Assembly: GCA_000415185.1 (NCBI GenBank)
Contig: KE351649.1
Coordinates: 176,182 to 231,184 of the forward strand
Reading direction: 5' to 3'
Length of the DNA: 55,003 nucleotides
From: Enterococcus faecalis 13-SD-W-01
GTDB taxonomy: Bacteria; Bacillota; Bacilli; Lactobacillales; Enterococcaceae
A model generated the notes under the pieces. The model was not told the origin of the DNA, searched no databases, and was given only the letters and a program-made list of their open reading frames with translations. Positions 1-7,500 of the stretch are shown one piece after another. Each line of letters begins with the position of its first letter. Position 1 is the stretch's first letter. The position numbers and the translations under genes are program-made.

Positions 1-29
1 CCGAAAGTCAGCTTTGTGAACACCGTTTA
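1..29 (+). repeat. Variable-stem palindromic repeat, truncated copy 0 (3' end)
   Basis: Only the right end of a unit is inside the window. It carries the CCGA...GTCAGCT...GAACACCGTTTA end seen again at 242-266 and 124-153. Four bases separate it from the next unit. The family has no name I can assign. Confidence 0.75.
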
Positions 30-33
30 GGTA

Positions 34-153
34 GAGGTTGTTTTCTCAGTGTTCTGATCTGAGCATCAAGACTCTTTTCTGCTGGAAAATAGCTTTCCAT
101 ATTTTTCAGCAGAAAAGCTTAATGCCGAAGATCAACTGAGAAAACACCGTTTA
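34..153 (+). repeat. Variable-stem palindromic repeat, copy A
   Basis: A complete unit of 120 bp. It starts GAGGTTG and ends AACACCGTTTA. The outer arms pair (TTTTCTCAGT with ACTGAGAAAA; GATCT with AGATC). After a small conserved internal loop (GA opposite CGA), a central stem starts at GCAT. The inner 18 bp (74-91 with 100-117) pair with one G-U, capped by the loop GCTTTCCA at 92-99. The loop octamer and unit ends are shared with copies B and C, but the stem sequence is not. Confidence 0.85.
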
Positions 154-155
154 GA

Positions 156-266
156 GAGGTTGTGAAAGAACCGCTCAGCTCCGAGCATTAAAGAAGAATT
201 TCGTAAAATAGCTTCTCATATTTTGCGAAATTTTGAGTTAAAGCCGAGAGTCAGCTTTGCGAACAC
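156..266 (+). repeat. Variable-stem palindromic repeat, copy B
   Basis: This unit follows copy A after two bases. It starts GAGGTTG and ends GAACAC, lacking the final CGTTTA. The central stem AATTTCGTAAAATA (197-210) pairs with 219-232 with one G-U pair, around the loop GCTTCTCA (211-218). The flanking CGAGC and GCCGA internal-loop motif matches copies A and C. Its stem sequence is unrelated to those of A and C. Confidence 0.85.
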
Positions 267-314
267 ATAGATCTCTGCTGTTTCATTTTATCAAACAATG
301 AAAGAAGTTTTTTT

Positions 315-917
315 ATGAGGAATCCAAAACCCAAAGAATGGCTTGCCGAAGAATATAGCCAAGACTACATTGCCGATTATAAAGCGTTCAACTTTGTCGA
401 TGGCGAAGGCGTCCGAAATAGTTTATATGTCAGCGGCTGCTTGTTTGCTTGTGAAGGTTGTTTCAACAAAGCGGCACAAAATTTTCGGTACGGACAGCCG
501 TTCACCCCTGAATTAGAAGAACGGATCATTGAAGATCTTCGCCACGATTATGTCCAAGGACTTACATTATTAGGCGGCGAGCCATTTTTGAATACAAACG
601 TTGCTTTGCGTGTAGTAAAACGGATCCGCCAAGAATTTGGCCACACGAAAGATATCTGGTCATGGAGCGGTTATACTTTTGAAGAATTGATGGTCGATTC
701 AGAGGATAAGAAAGAACTATTATCCTTGATCGATATTTTAGTTGACGGACGTTTCGATATCACCAAAAAGAACTTGCAACTTCAATTTCGCGGAAGCAGC
801 AATCAGCGGATCATCGATGTCCCCCGTTCATTAGCTGAAAATAAAGCCGTTATTTGGTCAAAATGCAAAGACGCAGATACAGAATATGAAACCATCAAAA
901 AACAAGAATTGATATAA
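315..917 (+). CDS. nrdG: Anaerobic ribonucleoside-triphosphate reductase activating protein NrdG
   Basis: Radical-SAM activase that installs the glycyl radical on the class III ribonucleotide reductase NrdD, allowing dNTP synthesis without oxygen in the cytoplasm. The protein has 200 residues, usual for the Gram-positive family. The iron-sulfur Cys motif CxxxCxxC is visible as CLFACEGC near residue 42, and the glycine-rich LLGGEPF segment follows near residue 86. nrdD normally lies just upstream and would be outside the window, beyond the repeat array. The Shine-Dalgarno sequence is weak. A six-codon ORF starting at 298 ends in a TGA that overlaps the nrdG ATG by four bases, which might supply translational coupling. 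A clear terminator follows. Identification is secure. Confidence 0.95.
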   Translation: MRNPKPKEWLAEEYSQDYIADYKAFNFVDGEGVRNSLYVSGCLFACEGCFNKAAQNFRYGQPFTPELEERIIEDLRHDYVQGLTLLGGEPFLNTNVALRVVKRIRQEFGHTKDIWSWSGYTFEELMVDSEDKKELLSLIDILVDGRFDITKKNLQLQFRGSSNQRIIDVPRSLAENKAVIWSKCKDADTEYETIKKQELI

Positions 918-936
918 AATCTGCAAAAACCATGTC

Positions 937-971
937 AAAAAGACCGACACTTATTCAGTGCCGGTCTTTTT
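937..971 (+). terminator. Intrinsic terminator of nrdG
   Basis: AAAAGACCG pairs with CGGTCTTTT, extended by CAC/GTG across one mismatch, and is followed by a T run. It lies 20 bp after the nrdG stop and points rightward. Confidence 0.8.
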
Positions 972-1001
972 TGATGTCTGGATTTAGAATCGAATTCTGC
1001 A

Positions 1002-1039
1002 GAAAAACACCGCGTCTTTTTGCTGGCGCGATGTTTTTT
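1002..1039 (-). terminator. Intrinsic terminator of dinB
   Basis: Read leftward, AAAACATCGCG pairs with CGCGGTGTTTT around a short A-rich loop. The hairpin begins at the dinB stop codon and ends in a T run. It faces the nrdG terminator, so the two convergent genes are insulated. Confidence 0.75.
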
Positions 1040-2147
1040 AGTGTTCCCATAATGGCAGCACGATATTCTCATAGGTCATTGGATCAAGATTCGTCAATGT
1101 GATGCCTAGGAGTCGAATCCCTTTTTCGACGCCCAGCACTTCTTCCCAGATCAAGCTTGCTTGATAAAACAGCTCTTCTTTTTTATGGATATATTCTGGC
1201 AAAGTCACGCGTTTTGTGACTGTCGAATAATCAGTATAACGAACTTTCAATACCACAGTTTTGCCGTGTTTTTGGACTCTTTTCAATGAATTTTCGACTT
1301 TTTCAGCTAACTGACGTAACTGTGCCAGTACTTCTTCTTCGGTCCGCAATGGCTGTCCATACGTGTGTTCTTTTCCGACTGATTTCCGCTCTCTGCTGAC
1401 AGTTACTGGAGAATCATGGATGCCTCGAACTTTTCGATAAAGAGAATAGCCCATTTTCCCAAAAAGCTGGATCATTTCCATCTCGCTTCGCTCATAGAGA
1501 TCTTGTCCATTAAAAATCCCTAATTCGTGCATCCGAGGAACAGTTTTCTTTCCTACCCCGTGAAATTTTTCGATCGGCAGACTCTTTAGAAAAACTTGCG
1601 CATCATTGGGCGTAACAACGGTGATTCCTTGGGGTTTTTGATAGTCCGAAGCAAGTTTCGCCAAAAATTTATTGTAGCTTACACCAGCTGAGCATGTCAG
1701 CTGGACTGCTTCCCAGATATCAGCTTGGATCATTCGTGCAATCTTGATCGCGGATTTGCAGTTGATTTTATTGACTGTGACATCCAAATAAGCTTCATCG
1801 ATACTGACAGGCTCCACTACATCTGTATAGCGATGAAAGATTTCGCGGACGATTTGAGAAATCTCGCGGTATTTTTCATAATCTCCTGGTTTGAAGATTG
1901 CTTGAGGGCACAGTTCAAATGCTTTTTGCGCACTCATTGCCGAATGGATCCCGTATTTTCGTGCAGCATAATTTGCTGTAGTCACGACACCTCGTCCACC
2001 TGTATCACTCGGATGTCGAGCAATGACTAAAGGAAATCCTTTTAAACTAGGATCATCTCTTTCTTCAACTGAAGCAAAAAACGCGTCCATATCGATATGG
2101 ATGATTTTTCTTGACGTATCATTACGTAACGGAAATCGCAGTTCCAT
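1038..2147 (-). CDS. dinB: DNA polymerase IV (Y-family translesion polymerase)
   Basis: Error-prone translesion DNA polymerase of the SOS response. Catalytic motifs are visible: HIDMDAFFASVEERD at the N-terminus and SIDEAYLDVT near residue 115, which carry the metal-binding acidic residues. A helix-hairpin-helix region with GVGKKT follows near residue 200, then the little-finger domain. I start it at the second in-frame ATG because GAGGTGGGG lies five bases before it; the longer reading begins seven codons upstream. The length of 369 residues is normal. A consensus LexA box sits about 30 bp upstream of this start, so SOS control is expected. It is monocistronic, with its own terminator. Confidence 0.95.
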   Translation of the reverse strand: MELRFPLRNDTSRKIIHIDMDAFFASVEERDDPSLKGFPLVIARHPSDTGGRGVVTTANYAARKYGIHSAMSAQKAFELCPQAIFKPGDYEKYREISQIVREIFHRYTDVVEPVSIDEAYLDVTVNKINCKSAIKIARMIQADIWEAVQLTCSAGVSYNKFLAKLASDYQKPQGITVVTPNDAQVFLKSLPIEKFHGVGKKTVPRMHELGIFNGQDLYERSEMEMIQLFGKMGYSLYRKVRGIHDSPVTVSRERKSVGKEHTYGQPLRTEEEVLAQLRQLAEKVENSLKRVQKHGKTVVLKVRYTDYSTVTKRVTLPEYIHKKEELFYQASLIWEEVLGVEKGIRLLGITLTNLDPMTYENIVLPLWEH

Positions 2148-2175
2148 CTTCCCCACCTCACTGTTCATTATATAA

Positions 2176-2187
2176 GAACGTTTGTTC
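2176..2187 (-). promoter_or_regulatory. LexA (DinR-type) SOS box for dinB
   Basis: GAACGTTTGTTC matches the Gram-positive SOS operator core GAAC-N4-GTTC exactly. It lies just upstream of dinB, a known LexA target in Firmicutes. Placement and gene identity make a functional site very likely. Confidence 0.85.
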
Positions 2188-2245
2188 CTTTACAATTATT
2201 AATCATTTGTTTTCCTAAGTTTAAGAAAAAGCCAATGAACAAAGG

Positions 2246-2277
2246 AGAAAAAAGGTTGCGGCTTAGGCCGCAACCTT
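2246..2277 (-). terminator. Intrinsic terminator of rsmI
   Basis: A perfect 11-bp stem (AAGGTTGCGGC with GCCGCAACCTT) and a 4-base loop, followed by a T-rich run when read leftward. It lies about 25 bp past the rsmI stop. Confidence 0.9.
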
Positions 2278-2300
2278 CTTAACTGATGATTTTTACCAAA

Positions 2301-3170
2301 TCATTCTGCATCTAATTCGTGGAACTGACGATACACTTCTTGTTTTTTTATCCCATTTTTTACAGCTACTTCTTTGATTGCTGCATTGGTTTTCATACCT
2401 TCTGCAATGCGTTCTTCTACTTGCTCTTTCAATGTTTTATCTGTGACTTCAACAGCTTCTTCTTCTGTATTTCCAGAAACCATTAAACAGCATTCCCCTT
2501 TTACAGGCGTTTCTTCTAAATAAGCTAGTAGTTCTTCAACAGATCCGCGCAAATATTCTTCATGGATTTTCGTCAATTCACGACACAAAACAACTTGACG
2601 ATTTCCAAACACAGCTAGAAAATTTTCCAATGTACTTGTCAAACGATAAGGAGATTCATAGAAAATCAATGTCTCTTCATGCTCTTTTAGTTGTATCAAA
2701 GCAAGCTGCTGTTCTTTTTTCTTTCTTGGCAAGAAACCATAAAACAAAAAAGGCTGCGGTGAAAGCCCCGAAGCGACTAATGCGGTCATTCCAGCAGTTG
2801 GTCCAGGCAGCGAAACAACAGGAATATCTTGTTCAATACAAGCTGTCACTAGTTCATGTCCGGGATCACTAATTGAAGGCATGCCTGCATCGCTGACTTG
2901 TGCGATCGATTTTCCATCTTGCAAAAATTCCAGCAATTGAGGAATCCGTTCCTTGTAGTTATGTTCATGCAAACTTTTTTGCGGTGTCTGGATCTCAAAA
3001 TGATTGAGCAGCTTTTGTGTGTTTCGTGTATCTTCGCTGGCGATAAGGTCCGCGTCTTTCAGCGTTTGGACACTGCGGAAGCTCATATCTTCTAAATTAC
3101 CAATTGGGGTCGGAACAAGGTAAAGAGTGCCGGTCTCGTATTGTCCTTTGAAGCTTTTTTGTTTTTTCAT
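2301..3170 (-). CDS. rsmI: 16S rRNA (cytidine1402-2'-O)-methyltransferase RsmI
   Basis: SAM-dependent methyltransferase that 2'-O-methylates C1402 in the 16S rRNA P-site decoding region. The tetrapyrrole-methylase fold is recognisable from the N-terminal TLYLVPTPIGNLEDM motif, the ASEDTRNTQKLL segment and the conserved VSDAGMPSISDPG and SLPGPTAG glycine motifs. The start was placed at the ATG six bases after GGAGGT, giving 289 residues; a longer reading adds ten unsupported codons. It is the last gene of the cluster running leftward from dnaX, separated from yabA by a terminator-like hairpin, so it may also have its own promoter. Confidence 0.95.
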   Translation of the reverse strand: MKKQKSFKGQYETGTLYLVPTPIGNLEDMSFRSVQTLKDADLIASEDTRNTQKLLNHFEIQTPQKSLHEHNYKERIPQLLEFLQDGKSIAQVSDAGMPSISDPGHELVTACIEQDIPVVSLPGPTAGMTALVASGLSPQPFLFYGFLPRKKKEQQLALIQLKEHEETLIFYESPYRLTSTLENFLAVFGNRQVVLCRELTKIHEEYLRGSVEELLAYLEETPVKGECCLMVSGNTEEEAVEVTDKTLKEQVEERIAEGMKTNAAIKEVAVKNGIKKQEVYRQFHELDAE

Positions 3171-3183
3171 TTCTACCTCCATC

Positions 3184-3227
3184 AAAAAGAGGCTGGACAA
3201 AACTCTCGCCTTGTTCCAGCCTTTTTA
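3184..3227 (-). terminator. Intrinsic terminator or attenuator after yabA
   Basis: Read leftward, AAAAAGGCTGGA pairs with TCCAGCCTCTTTT across an 18-base loop and ends in Ts. It lies between yabA and rsmI and should lower read-through into rsmI. The GGCTGGAC core resembles the larger palindromic element at 44427-44520. Confidence 0.7.
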
Positions 3228-3289
3228 TATCCTGCATAACTCATTTATACAGAAATCCGTTTTGTTTAATAAACAATTTCTCTTTTTTA

Positions 3290-3637
3290 TTAGCGTCCGC
3301 TCTCGCGATAGATTACTTCTAAGCAAAAAGCACAAGGCTCATCATTTTCTCTACGGGAACCGTAGAGATCATAACAAACATGGAATCCTTCTTCATAGAT
3401 TTTCTCTAAATTCATTCTTGATTTAGATAATTCTTGTTTGACCCGTTCTGCAGGTGCTTCCGCTACTTGATTCAATTCTCTGATGTGTTCGCGCAGACGC
3501 TGGTTTTCCATTTCAAGAGTCGTATTTTTTTCCACGATCTCATGCAATGCATTCTTCATTTCGACTAATTCTGTTAACGTATTCCGCAGCTCTGATTCTA
3601 ATTGGTTCAAGCCGTCGTATAATGATCGTTTATCCAT
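3290..3637 (-). CDS. yabA: Replication initiation control protein YabA
   Basis: Negative regulator of chromosome initiation that bridges DnaA and the sliding clamp DnaN in Firmicutes. The first two thirds are a leucine-heptad coiled coil for oligomerisation. The C-terminal third holds the zinc-binding cysteines (FHVCYD near residue 85 and CAFC near residue 105). I start it at the ATG behind AGGTGAT, giving 115 residues; the GTG three codons earlier is an alternative. It overlaps the 3' end of ricT by eight bases, implying translational coupling. Confidence 0.93.
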   Translation of the reverse strand: MDKRSLYDGLNQLESELRNTLTELVEMKNALHEIVEKNTTLEMENQRLREHIRELNQVAEAPAERVKQELSKSRMNLEKIYEEGFHVCYDLYGSRRENDEPCAFCLEVIYRESGR

Positions 3638-4454
3638 TGATATCACCTGCTTGGACGAGTTCTTTTAGTTCATCCCATTCATATTCGACAGGGGTTTCCC
3701 GCCCTGTTAATCGAATTTTTACAAGACGGCTCAGCAGGTTTAGACCTACCACTTTTCCGCTGCCGTCTGGTGTCTCGATCATCTGACCAAAATCTGGGAG
3801 TTCTTTTTTGGCCGATTCATATTCATCATTCTCATATTGCAAACAGCACATCAGCCGTCCGCATAACCCGGATATTTTCGCGGGATTCAATGCTAATCCT
3901 TGGTCTTTTGCCATTTTTATCGATACAGGAATGAAATCTCCTAAAAACGTCGAACAGCATAGCTGCCTGCCGCAAGGGCCTATTCCTCCGATAAGTTTTG
4001 CTTCATCTCTCACACCGATTTGACGCAATTCGATCCTCGTGCGAAAAATACCTGCAAGTTCTTTGACCAGTTGACGAAAATCGATCCTGCCGTCTGCAGT
4101 AAACGAAAAAATCATTTTACTGCGGTCAAATGTATATTCTACTTTGACTAATTTCATTTCTAATCCATGTTCGCGGATTTTTTGTTTGCCGATATCGAAT
4201 GCTTTCATAGCATCGTTTCGATTTTTTTGTTCTTGGATCAATTCCTTCGTTGTTGCTTTATGCAAAATCGGGCTTAACTCTGCCGGCAAATCTTCTGGAG
4301 CAAGTTCTTGTTTAGGGATGGCAACCGTTGCGATATGTAAGGTTTGCTGCGATTCGACCAATACCTTGTCATTATAAAAATATTCAGAGCCGTCTGGTGC
4401 AAAATAATAGATATGCCCAGCTTCTCGATAGCGAACGCCTACTACTTCAGTCAT
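3630..4454 (-). CDS. ricT: Regulatory iron-sulfur-containing complex subunit RicT (YaaT, PSP1 domain)
   Basis: Member of the PSP1/YaaT family. In Bacillus, RicT works with RicA and RicF as a Y-complex that guides RNase Y mRNA processing; enterococci do not sporulate, so the RNA-processing role is the relevant one. The conserved cysteine cluster is visible (GIGPCGRQLCCSTFLGDF and SGLCGRLMCCLQYE, residues about 155-205). The start was chosen at the ATG six bases after the AAGGGAGG ribosome-binding site, two codons inside the longest ORF. It lies in the same place as in B. subtilis, between holB and yabA. Confidence 0.92.
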   Translation of the reverse strand: MTEVVGVRYREAGHIYYFAPDGSEYFYNDKVLVESQQTLHIATVAIPKQELAPEDLPAELSPILHKATTKELIQEQKNRNDAMKAFDIGKQKIREHGLEMKLVKVEYTFDRSKMIFSFTADGRIDFRQLVKELAGIFRTRIELRQIGVRDEAKLIGGIGPCGRQLCCSTFLGDFIPVSIKMAKDQGLALNPAKISGLCGRLMCCLQYENDEYESAKKELPDFGQMIETPDGSGKVVGLNLLSRLVKIRLTGRETPVEYEWDELKELVQAGDING

Positions 4455-4476
4455 TTCCATCCTCCCTTGCCATTCT

Positions 4477-5427
4477 TTAAAGACTAAAAACTACTTGCAG
4501 AGCGAGCTGTTCCGCAACGGATTGGAAACTGACATTGCTTCTCAATTTCTGTTCCGCTGAAAGAATGCGTTCGATCGTTTGGTTCGTCGATTTTATTCGC
4601 GCACGTTCATTCTGCGAGACTGCTTTGCGTTGGGCTTCTTGAAAATAAAACAACAACATTGAAAGTGCTGAAAATTGCTGTTCTTTTTCTTTGAAAACCT
4701 TTGTCATCTTCTTTTGGACATAGATGAACGCTTGAGGATCTGATTCGATCAAATAAGAAAACCATTGCCGAATCGTGTCCTTAGCCTCATTAAACCATTC
4801 ATCTTGAGAGATTTCAACTGCTTTTCCGAAACTGTTTGTTAAGAAAGCTAAAAGTTGGGCTTTTTCTAATGAAATCTCCTCTTTTTGCAGTCTTTTCACG
4901 AGAGCAGGTTTTGATAATTCTTGAAAATGAAGTACTTGACAACGTGATTGGATCGTCGGCAAGATACGCCCCAACGCATCTGTTTCCAAAATAGCAAGGA
5001 ACTGTCCTTGCGGTTCTTCTAAGAATTTCAACAAACTGTTCGCAGCTGCGATATTCATTTTTTCTGCATCTTTGATCAAAAAGACTTTCTTTTTGGATTC
5101 ATAGCCGCTGCGGCTGAATTCTGATTGCAGATAACGGATCTGGTCTACTTTGATCGTTTGACCTTCTGGCTGGACGACAACCACGTCAGGATGTTCATTT
5201 TGCTGGATCCGACGGCAATTGTTGCAGACTCCGCACGGTTGGTTTTCTTTCATTTGTGTACAAAATAAATGTTGTGCTAACCATAGACCTATCTCATGTT
5301 TGCCTGTCCCTTTTTCGCCCTCAAAAAGATAAGCATGAGCGAGACGCCCATGCTCAAAACTTTTCTGTAATTGCTGATAAACTAAAGGCTGATTTTGAGC
5401 TAGGCTTGAAAATGCTTCGTTCTCCAT
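4477..5427 (-). CDS. holB: DNA polymerase III delta' subunit HolB
   Basis: Clamp-loader subunit that, with DnaX and HolA, loads the beta clamp onto primed DNA. The N-terminal AAA+ domain carries EGEKGTGKHEIG in the P-loop position and a four-cysteine zinc module (CTQMKENQPCGVCNNC). KFLEEP and the SRCQVLHF sensor region follow. I start it at the ATG four bases after AGGAGG, giving 316 residues; five upstream codons from a TTG are unlikely. It almost abuts darA upstream and ricT downstream. The DnaX partner is encoded at 7501-9228. Confidence 0.93.
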   Translation of the reverse strand: MENEAFSSLAQNQPLVYQQLQKSFEHGRLAHAYLFEGEKGTGKHEIGLWLAQHLFCTQMKENQPCGVCNNCRRIQQNEHPDVVVVQPEGQTIKVDQIRYLQSEFSRSGYESKKKVFLIKDAEKMNIAAANSLLKFLEEPQGQFLAILETDALGRILPTIQSRCQVLHFQELSKPALVKRLQKEEISLEKAQLLAFLTNSFGKAVEISQDEWFNEAKDTIRQWFSYLIESDPQAFIYVQKKMTKVFKEKEQQFSALSMLLFYFQEAQRKAVSQNERARIKSTNQTIERILSAEQKLRSNVSFQSVAEQLALQVVFSL

Positions 5428-5438
5428 AGCTCCTCCTA

Positions 5439-5768
5439 TCAATAGTGATGGAATCCTTCAACCGGCAGTACGAAAACAGTGGCTCCGCCTACTTCTACCT
5501 CCACAGGATAAGGTACTTGTCCATCCATCGAGATGTCGAGTGTTACCGGTGTTGAAACAAATTGTTTACGTGATTCACATGTTTTTTTGATCAATTCGAG
5601 TGTTTCATCTACACGCTCGTCTTCGATACCAATGATAAAAGTACTGTTTCCTGCTTTTAGAAAGCCGCCAGTAGAGGATAGTTTTGTTGCACGGATATTT
5701 GCGTCGATAAATTCATTTGCCAAACGATTGCTGTCTTTGTCTTGGATGATCGCTAAAATAAGTTTCAT
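5439..5768 (-). CDS. darA: Cyclic-di-AMP receptor DarA (PstA, YaaQ)
   Basis: Small PII-like signal-transduction protein that binds cyclic-di-AMP as a trimer. At 109 residues it matches family length. The ligand-binding segments are visible: MKLILAIIQDKDS at the N-terminus and the ATKLSSTGGFLKAGNST loop at residues 27-43. Its downstream partner in Enterococcus is unknown. It overlaps tmk by four bases (ATGA) and sits directly upstream of holB, as in Bacillus and Listeria. Confidence 0.93.
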   Translation of the reverse strand: MKLILAIIQDKDSNRLANEFIDANIRATKLSSTGGFLKAGNSTFIIGIEDERVDETLELIKKTCESRKQFVSTPVTLDISMDGQVPYPVEVEVGGATVFVLPVEGFHHY

Positions 5769-6427
5769 ATTCTGTCACCTTCCTGATTTTCAAAAAATTG
5801 CGGATATTGTTCGACAATGGCGAAATAGCTGTTTTCCAGTACGGTCTCAAAACTTTGACGAGCATCAATCTTATGGATACGTTCTGGATATTCTTCTGCC
5901 AGTTTCAAATATGCATGACGCACACGCTGATGGAATTCTAATCCTTCTGAATCTAACCGATCGATTTGATTTTGTCTGTTTTCTTGGATTCGACGTAAAC
6001 CTGTGTCTGAATCTACGTCCAAGTACAAGGTGAAATCCGGTGTTGTTCCTTCAGTTGCAAACTCATTCATTTTAGCAATCTCGGCAACTCCGATCCTTCT
6101 TCCTGCGCCTTGATAAGCTAAAGAGCTGTCAACGAAACGGTCACACAAAACGATGTGTCCTTCTGCTAAAGCAGGCAATACTTTTTCCACAAGATGCTGT
6201 CTTCTCGCAGCTGCGTAAAGCAATGCTTCCGTCCGTTCATCCATTCGATCATTTTTTGGATCAAGGATCAAGGCACGAATCTCTTCTGCAATAGGGATAC
6301 CACCCGGCTCTCTTGTTTTAATAACTTCTGTTTTCGCTGCTTTTTTCAATAACGGATACAACTCATTCAAAATACTGGTTTTTCCAGCTCCGTCTGGTCC
6401 TTCAATGGTGATAAACAATCCATTCAC
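5765..6427 (-). CDS. tmk: Thymidylate kinase
   Basis: Phosphorylates dTMP to dTDP with ATP, an essential step in dTTP synthesis. The P-loop EGPDGAGKTS lies at the N-terminus, the DRFVDSSLAYQG (DRY/H-type) motif is near residue 90, and a LID region follows. I start it at the GTG seven bases downstream of GGAGG, giving 220 residues; another GTG eight codons upstream is the longer option. It begins the tmk-darA-holB-ricT-yabA run, with four-base or shorter junctions to darA. Confidence 0.95.
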   Translation of the reverse strand: MNGLFITIEGPDGAGKTSILNELYPLLKKAAKTEVIKTREPGGIPIAEEIRALILDPKNDRMDERTEALLYAAARRQHLVEKVLPALAEGHIVLCDRFVDSSLAYQGAGRRIGVAEIAKMNEFATEGTTPDFTLYLDVDSDTGLRRIQENRQNQIDRLDSEGLEFHQRVRHAYLKLAEEYPERIHKIDARQSFETVLENSYFAIVEQYPQFFENQEGDRI

Positions 6428-6495
6428 GTTTTTGCCTCCATCTATCCTCACACATTTATTGTATCGGAAAATTCATTTAAATCAAAACGTTAGAA

Positions 6496-6525
6496 GCTGC
6501 AGACTTGAATGTTGTTTTTCAAGTC
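6496..6525. terminator. Hairpin between recR and tmk
   Basis: GCAGACTTGAA pairs perfectly with TTCAAGTCTGC around eight bases, in the 115-bp gap between recR and tmk. The leftward flank is only weakly T-rich, so this may be a weak terminator, attenuator or processing hairpin rather than a full stop. Confidence 0.5.
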
Positions 6526-6542
6526 TGCATCGTTCGGCTGTT

Positions 6543-7139
6543 TTATAATTCGCGGCGTCCTTCCACTGCTTTTAACAATGTGACTTCATCTGCATATTCG
6601 ATATCCGAACCAACAGACAATCCGTGTGCCAGACGTGTGACTTTGATGCCGGCTGGTTTGATCAAACGAGACAAATACATCGCTGTAGCTTCGCCTTCTG
6701 TCGTTGCATTTGTCGCAATGATCACTTCTTTGACTTCTTCATCATGGAGCCGTTGCAGTAAAGGTGCGATATTGATATCTTCTGGTCCTGTTCCTTCCAT
6801 TGGTGACAAAACCCCGTGGAGCACATGGTAAAGACCGCGATACTCACGCATCTTCTCCATTGCCATCACGTCTTTTGGTTCTTCAACGACTAAGATGATA
6901 CTTCTATCTCTCGTCTTATCTTGACAAATCTCGCACGGGTCTTCTTCAGTGATATTGCCGCAGATGCTGCAAAAATGAAGATCACGTTTTACACTGAGTA
7001 ATGACTTTGCGAATTCGTTAACGACTTCTTCTTTCATATCGATCGTGTAAAAGGCTAACCGTGTAGCCGTTTTTTGTCCGATCCCTGGAAGCTTCATGTA
7101 ACTGTCGATCAATTTGGCGATCGGTTCTGGATATTGCAT
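6543..7139 (-). CDS. recR: Recombination protein RecR
   Basis: Recombination mediator that acts with RecF and RecO to load RecA on single-stranded gaps. The order is canonical: the helix-hairpin-helix [14 protein letters not shown] at residues 14-27, the four-cysteine zinc finger ([16 protein letters not shown]), then a Toprim domain with [13 protein letters not shown] and the C-terminal Walker-B-like segment. The length of 198 residues is standard. It lies 24 bp after ybaB in the dnaX-ybaB-recR operon conserved across bacteria. Confidence 0.96.
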   Translation of the reverse strand: MQYPEPIAKLIDSYMKLPGIGQKTATRLAFYTIDMKEEVVNEFAKSLLSVKRDLHFCSICGNITEEDPCEICQDKTRDRSIILVVEEPKDVMAMEKMREYRGLYHVLHGVLSPMEGTGPEDINIAPLLQRLHDEEVKEVIIATNATTEGEATAMYLSRLIKPAGIKVTRLAHGLSVGSDIEYADEVTLLKAVEGRREL

Positions 7140-7163
7140 GTGTCACTACTCCTTTACTAAAGA

Positions 7164-7475
7164 TTACATTCCTAATCCTTTAGTATATTTTCCCATTGTT
7201 TTTTCTGTTTCTTTTTCGATTTTAGCTAAAGCATCATTGACTGCCATAATTACTAGATCTTGCAGCATTTCTGTATCTTCTGGATCAACGACGCCTTCAT
7301 TGATCGAGATATCTTTCATATTTCGGTCACCAGTGAACGTTACTGTTACTAGTTTGTTTGTTGCTTCACCAGTGAATTCTGTATTGTTTAAGATTTCTTG
7401 GTTTTTCACCATTTCTTTTTGCATTTTCTGCATTTGTTTCATCATACCTTGCATATTGCCCATTCCGCGCATCAT
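7164..7475 (-). CDS. YbaB/EbfC family nucleoid-associated protein
   Basis: Small dimeric DNA-binding protein of the YbaB/EbfC family; its exact role is unsettled. The first 25 residues are methionine- and glutamine-rich ([18 protein letters not shown]). A tweezer-like beta core ([16 protein letters not shown]) and the conserved [22 protein letters not shown]-terminal helix follow. The length of 103 residues fits the family. It is placed between dnaX and recR with gaps of about 25 bp, as in most Firmicutes. Confidence 0.93.
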   Translation of the reverse strand: MMRGMGNMQGMMKQMQKMQKEMVKNQEILNNTEFTGEATNKLVTVTFTGDRNMKDISINEGVVDPEDTEMLQDLVIMAVNDALAKIEKETEKTMGKYTKGLGM

Positions 7476-7500
7476 ATCGTTTTCTCTCCTTTATGTCTTC

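Noticed and set aside
1..266. Repeat array as a CRISPR
   Set aside because: There are no short identical repeats with unique spacers of constant length; the units are 110-120 bp palindromes.
1..266. Repeat array as integron attC sites
   Set aside because: Conserved ends with variable palindromic centres recall attC, but no integrase, cassette ORFs or GTTRRRY core sites are seen.
1725..2030. ORF of 101 codons opposite dinB
   Set aside because: A shadow of dinB in antisense with no SD and no recognisable protein; many similar shadows elsewhere were also left out.
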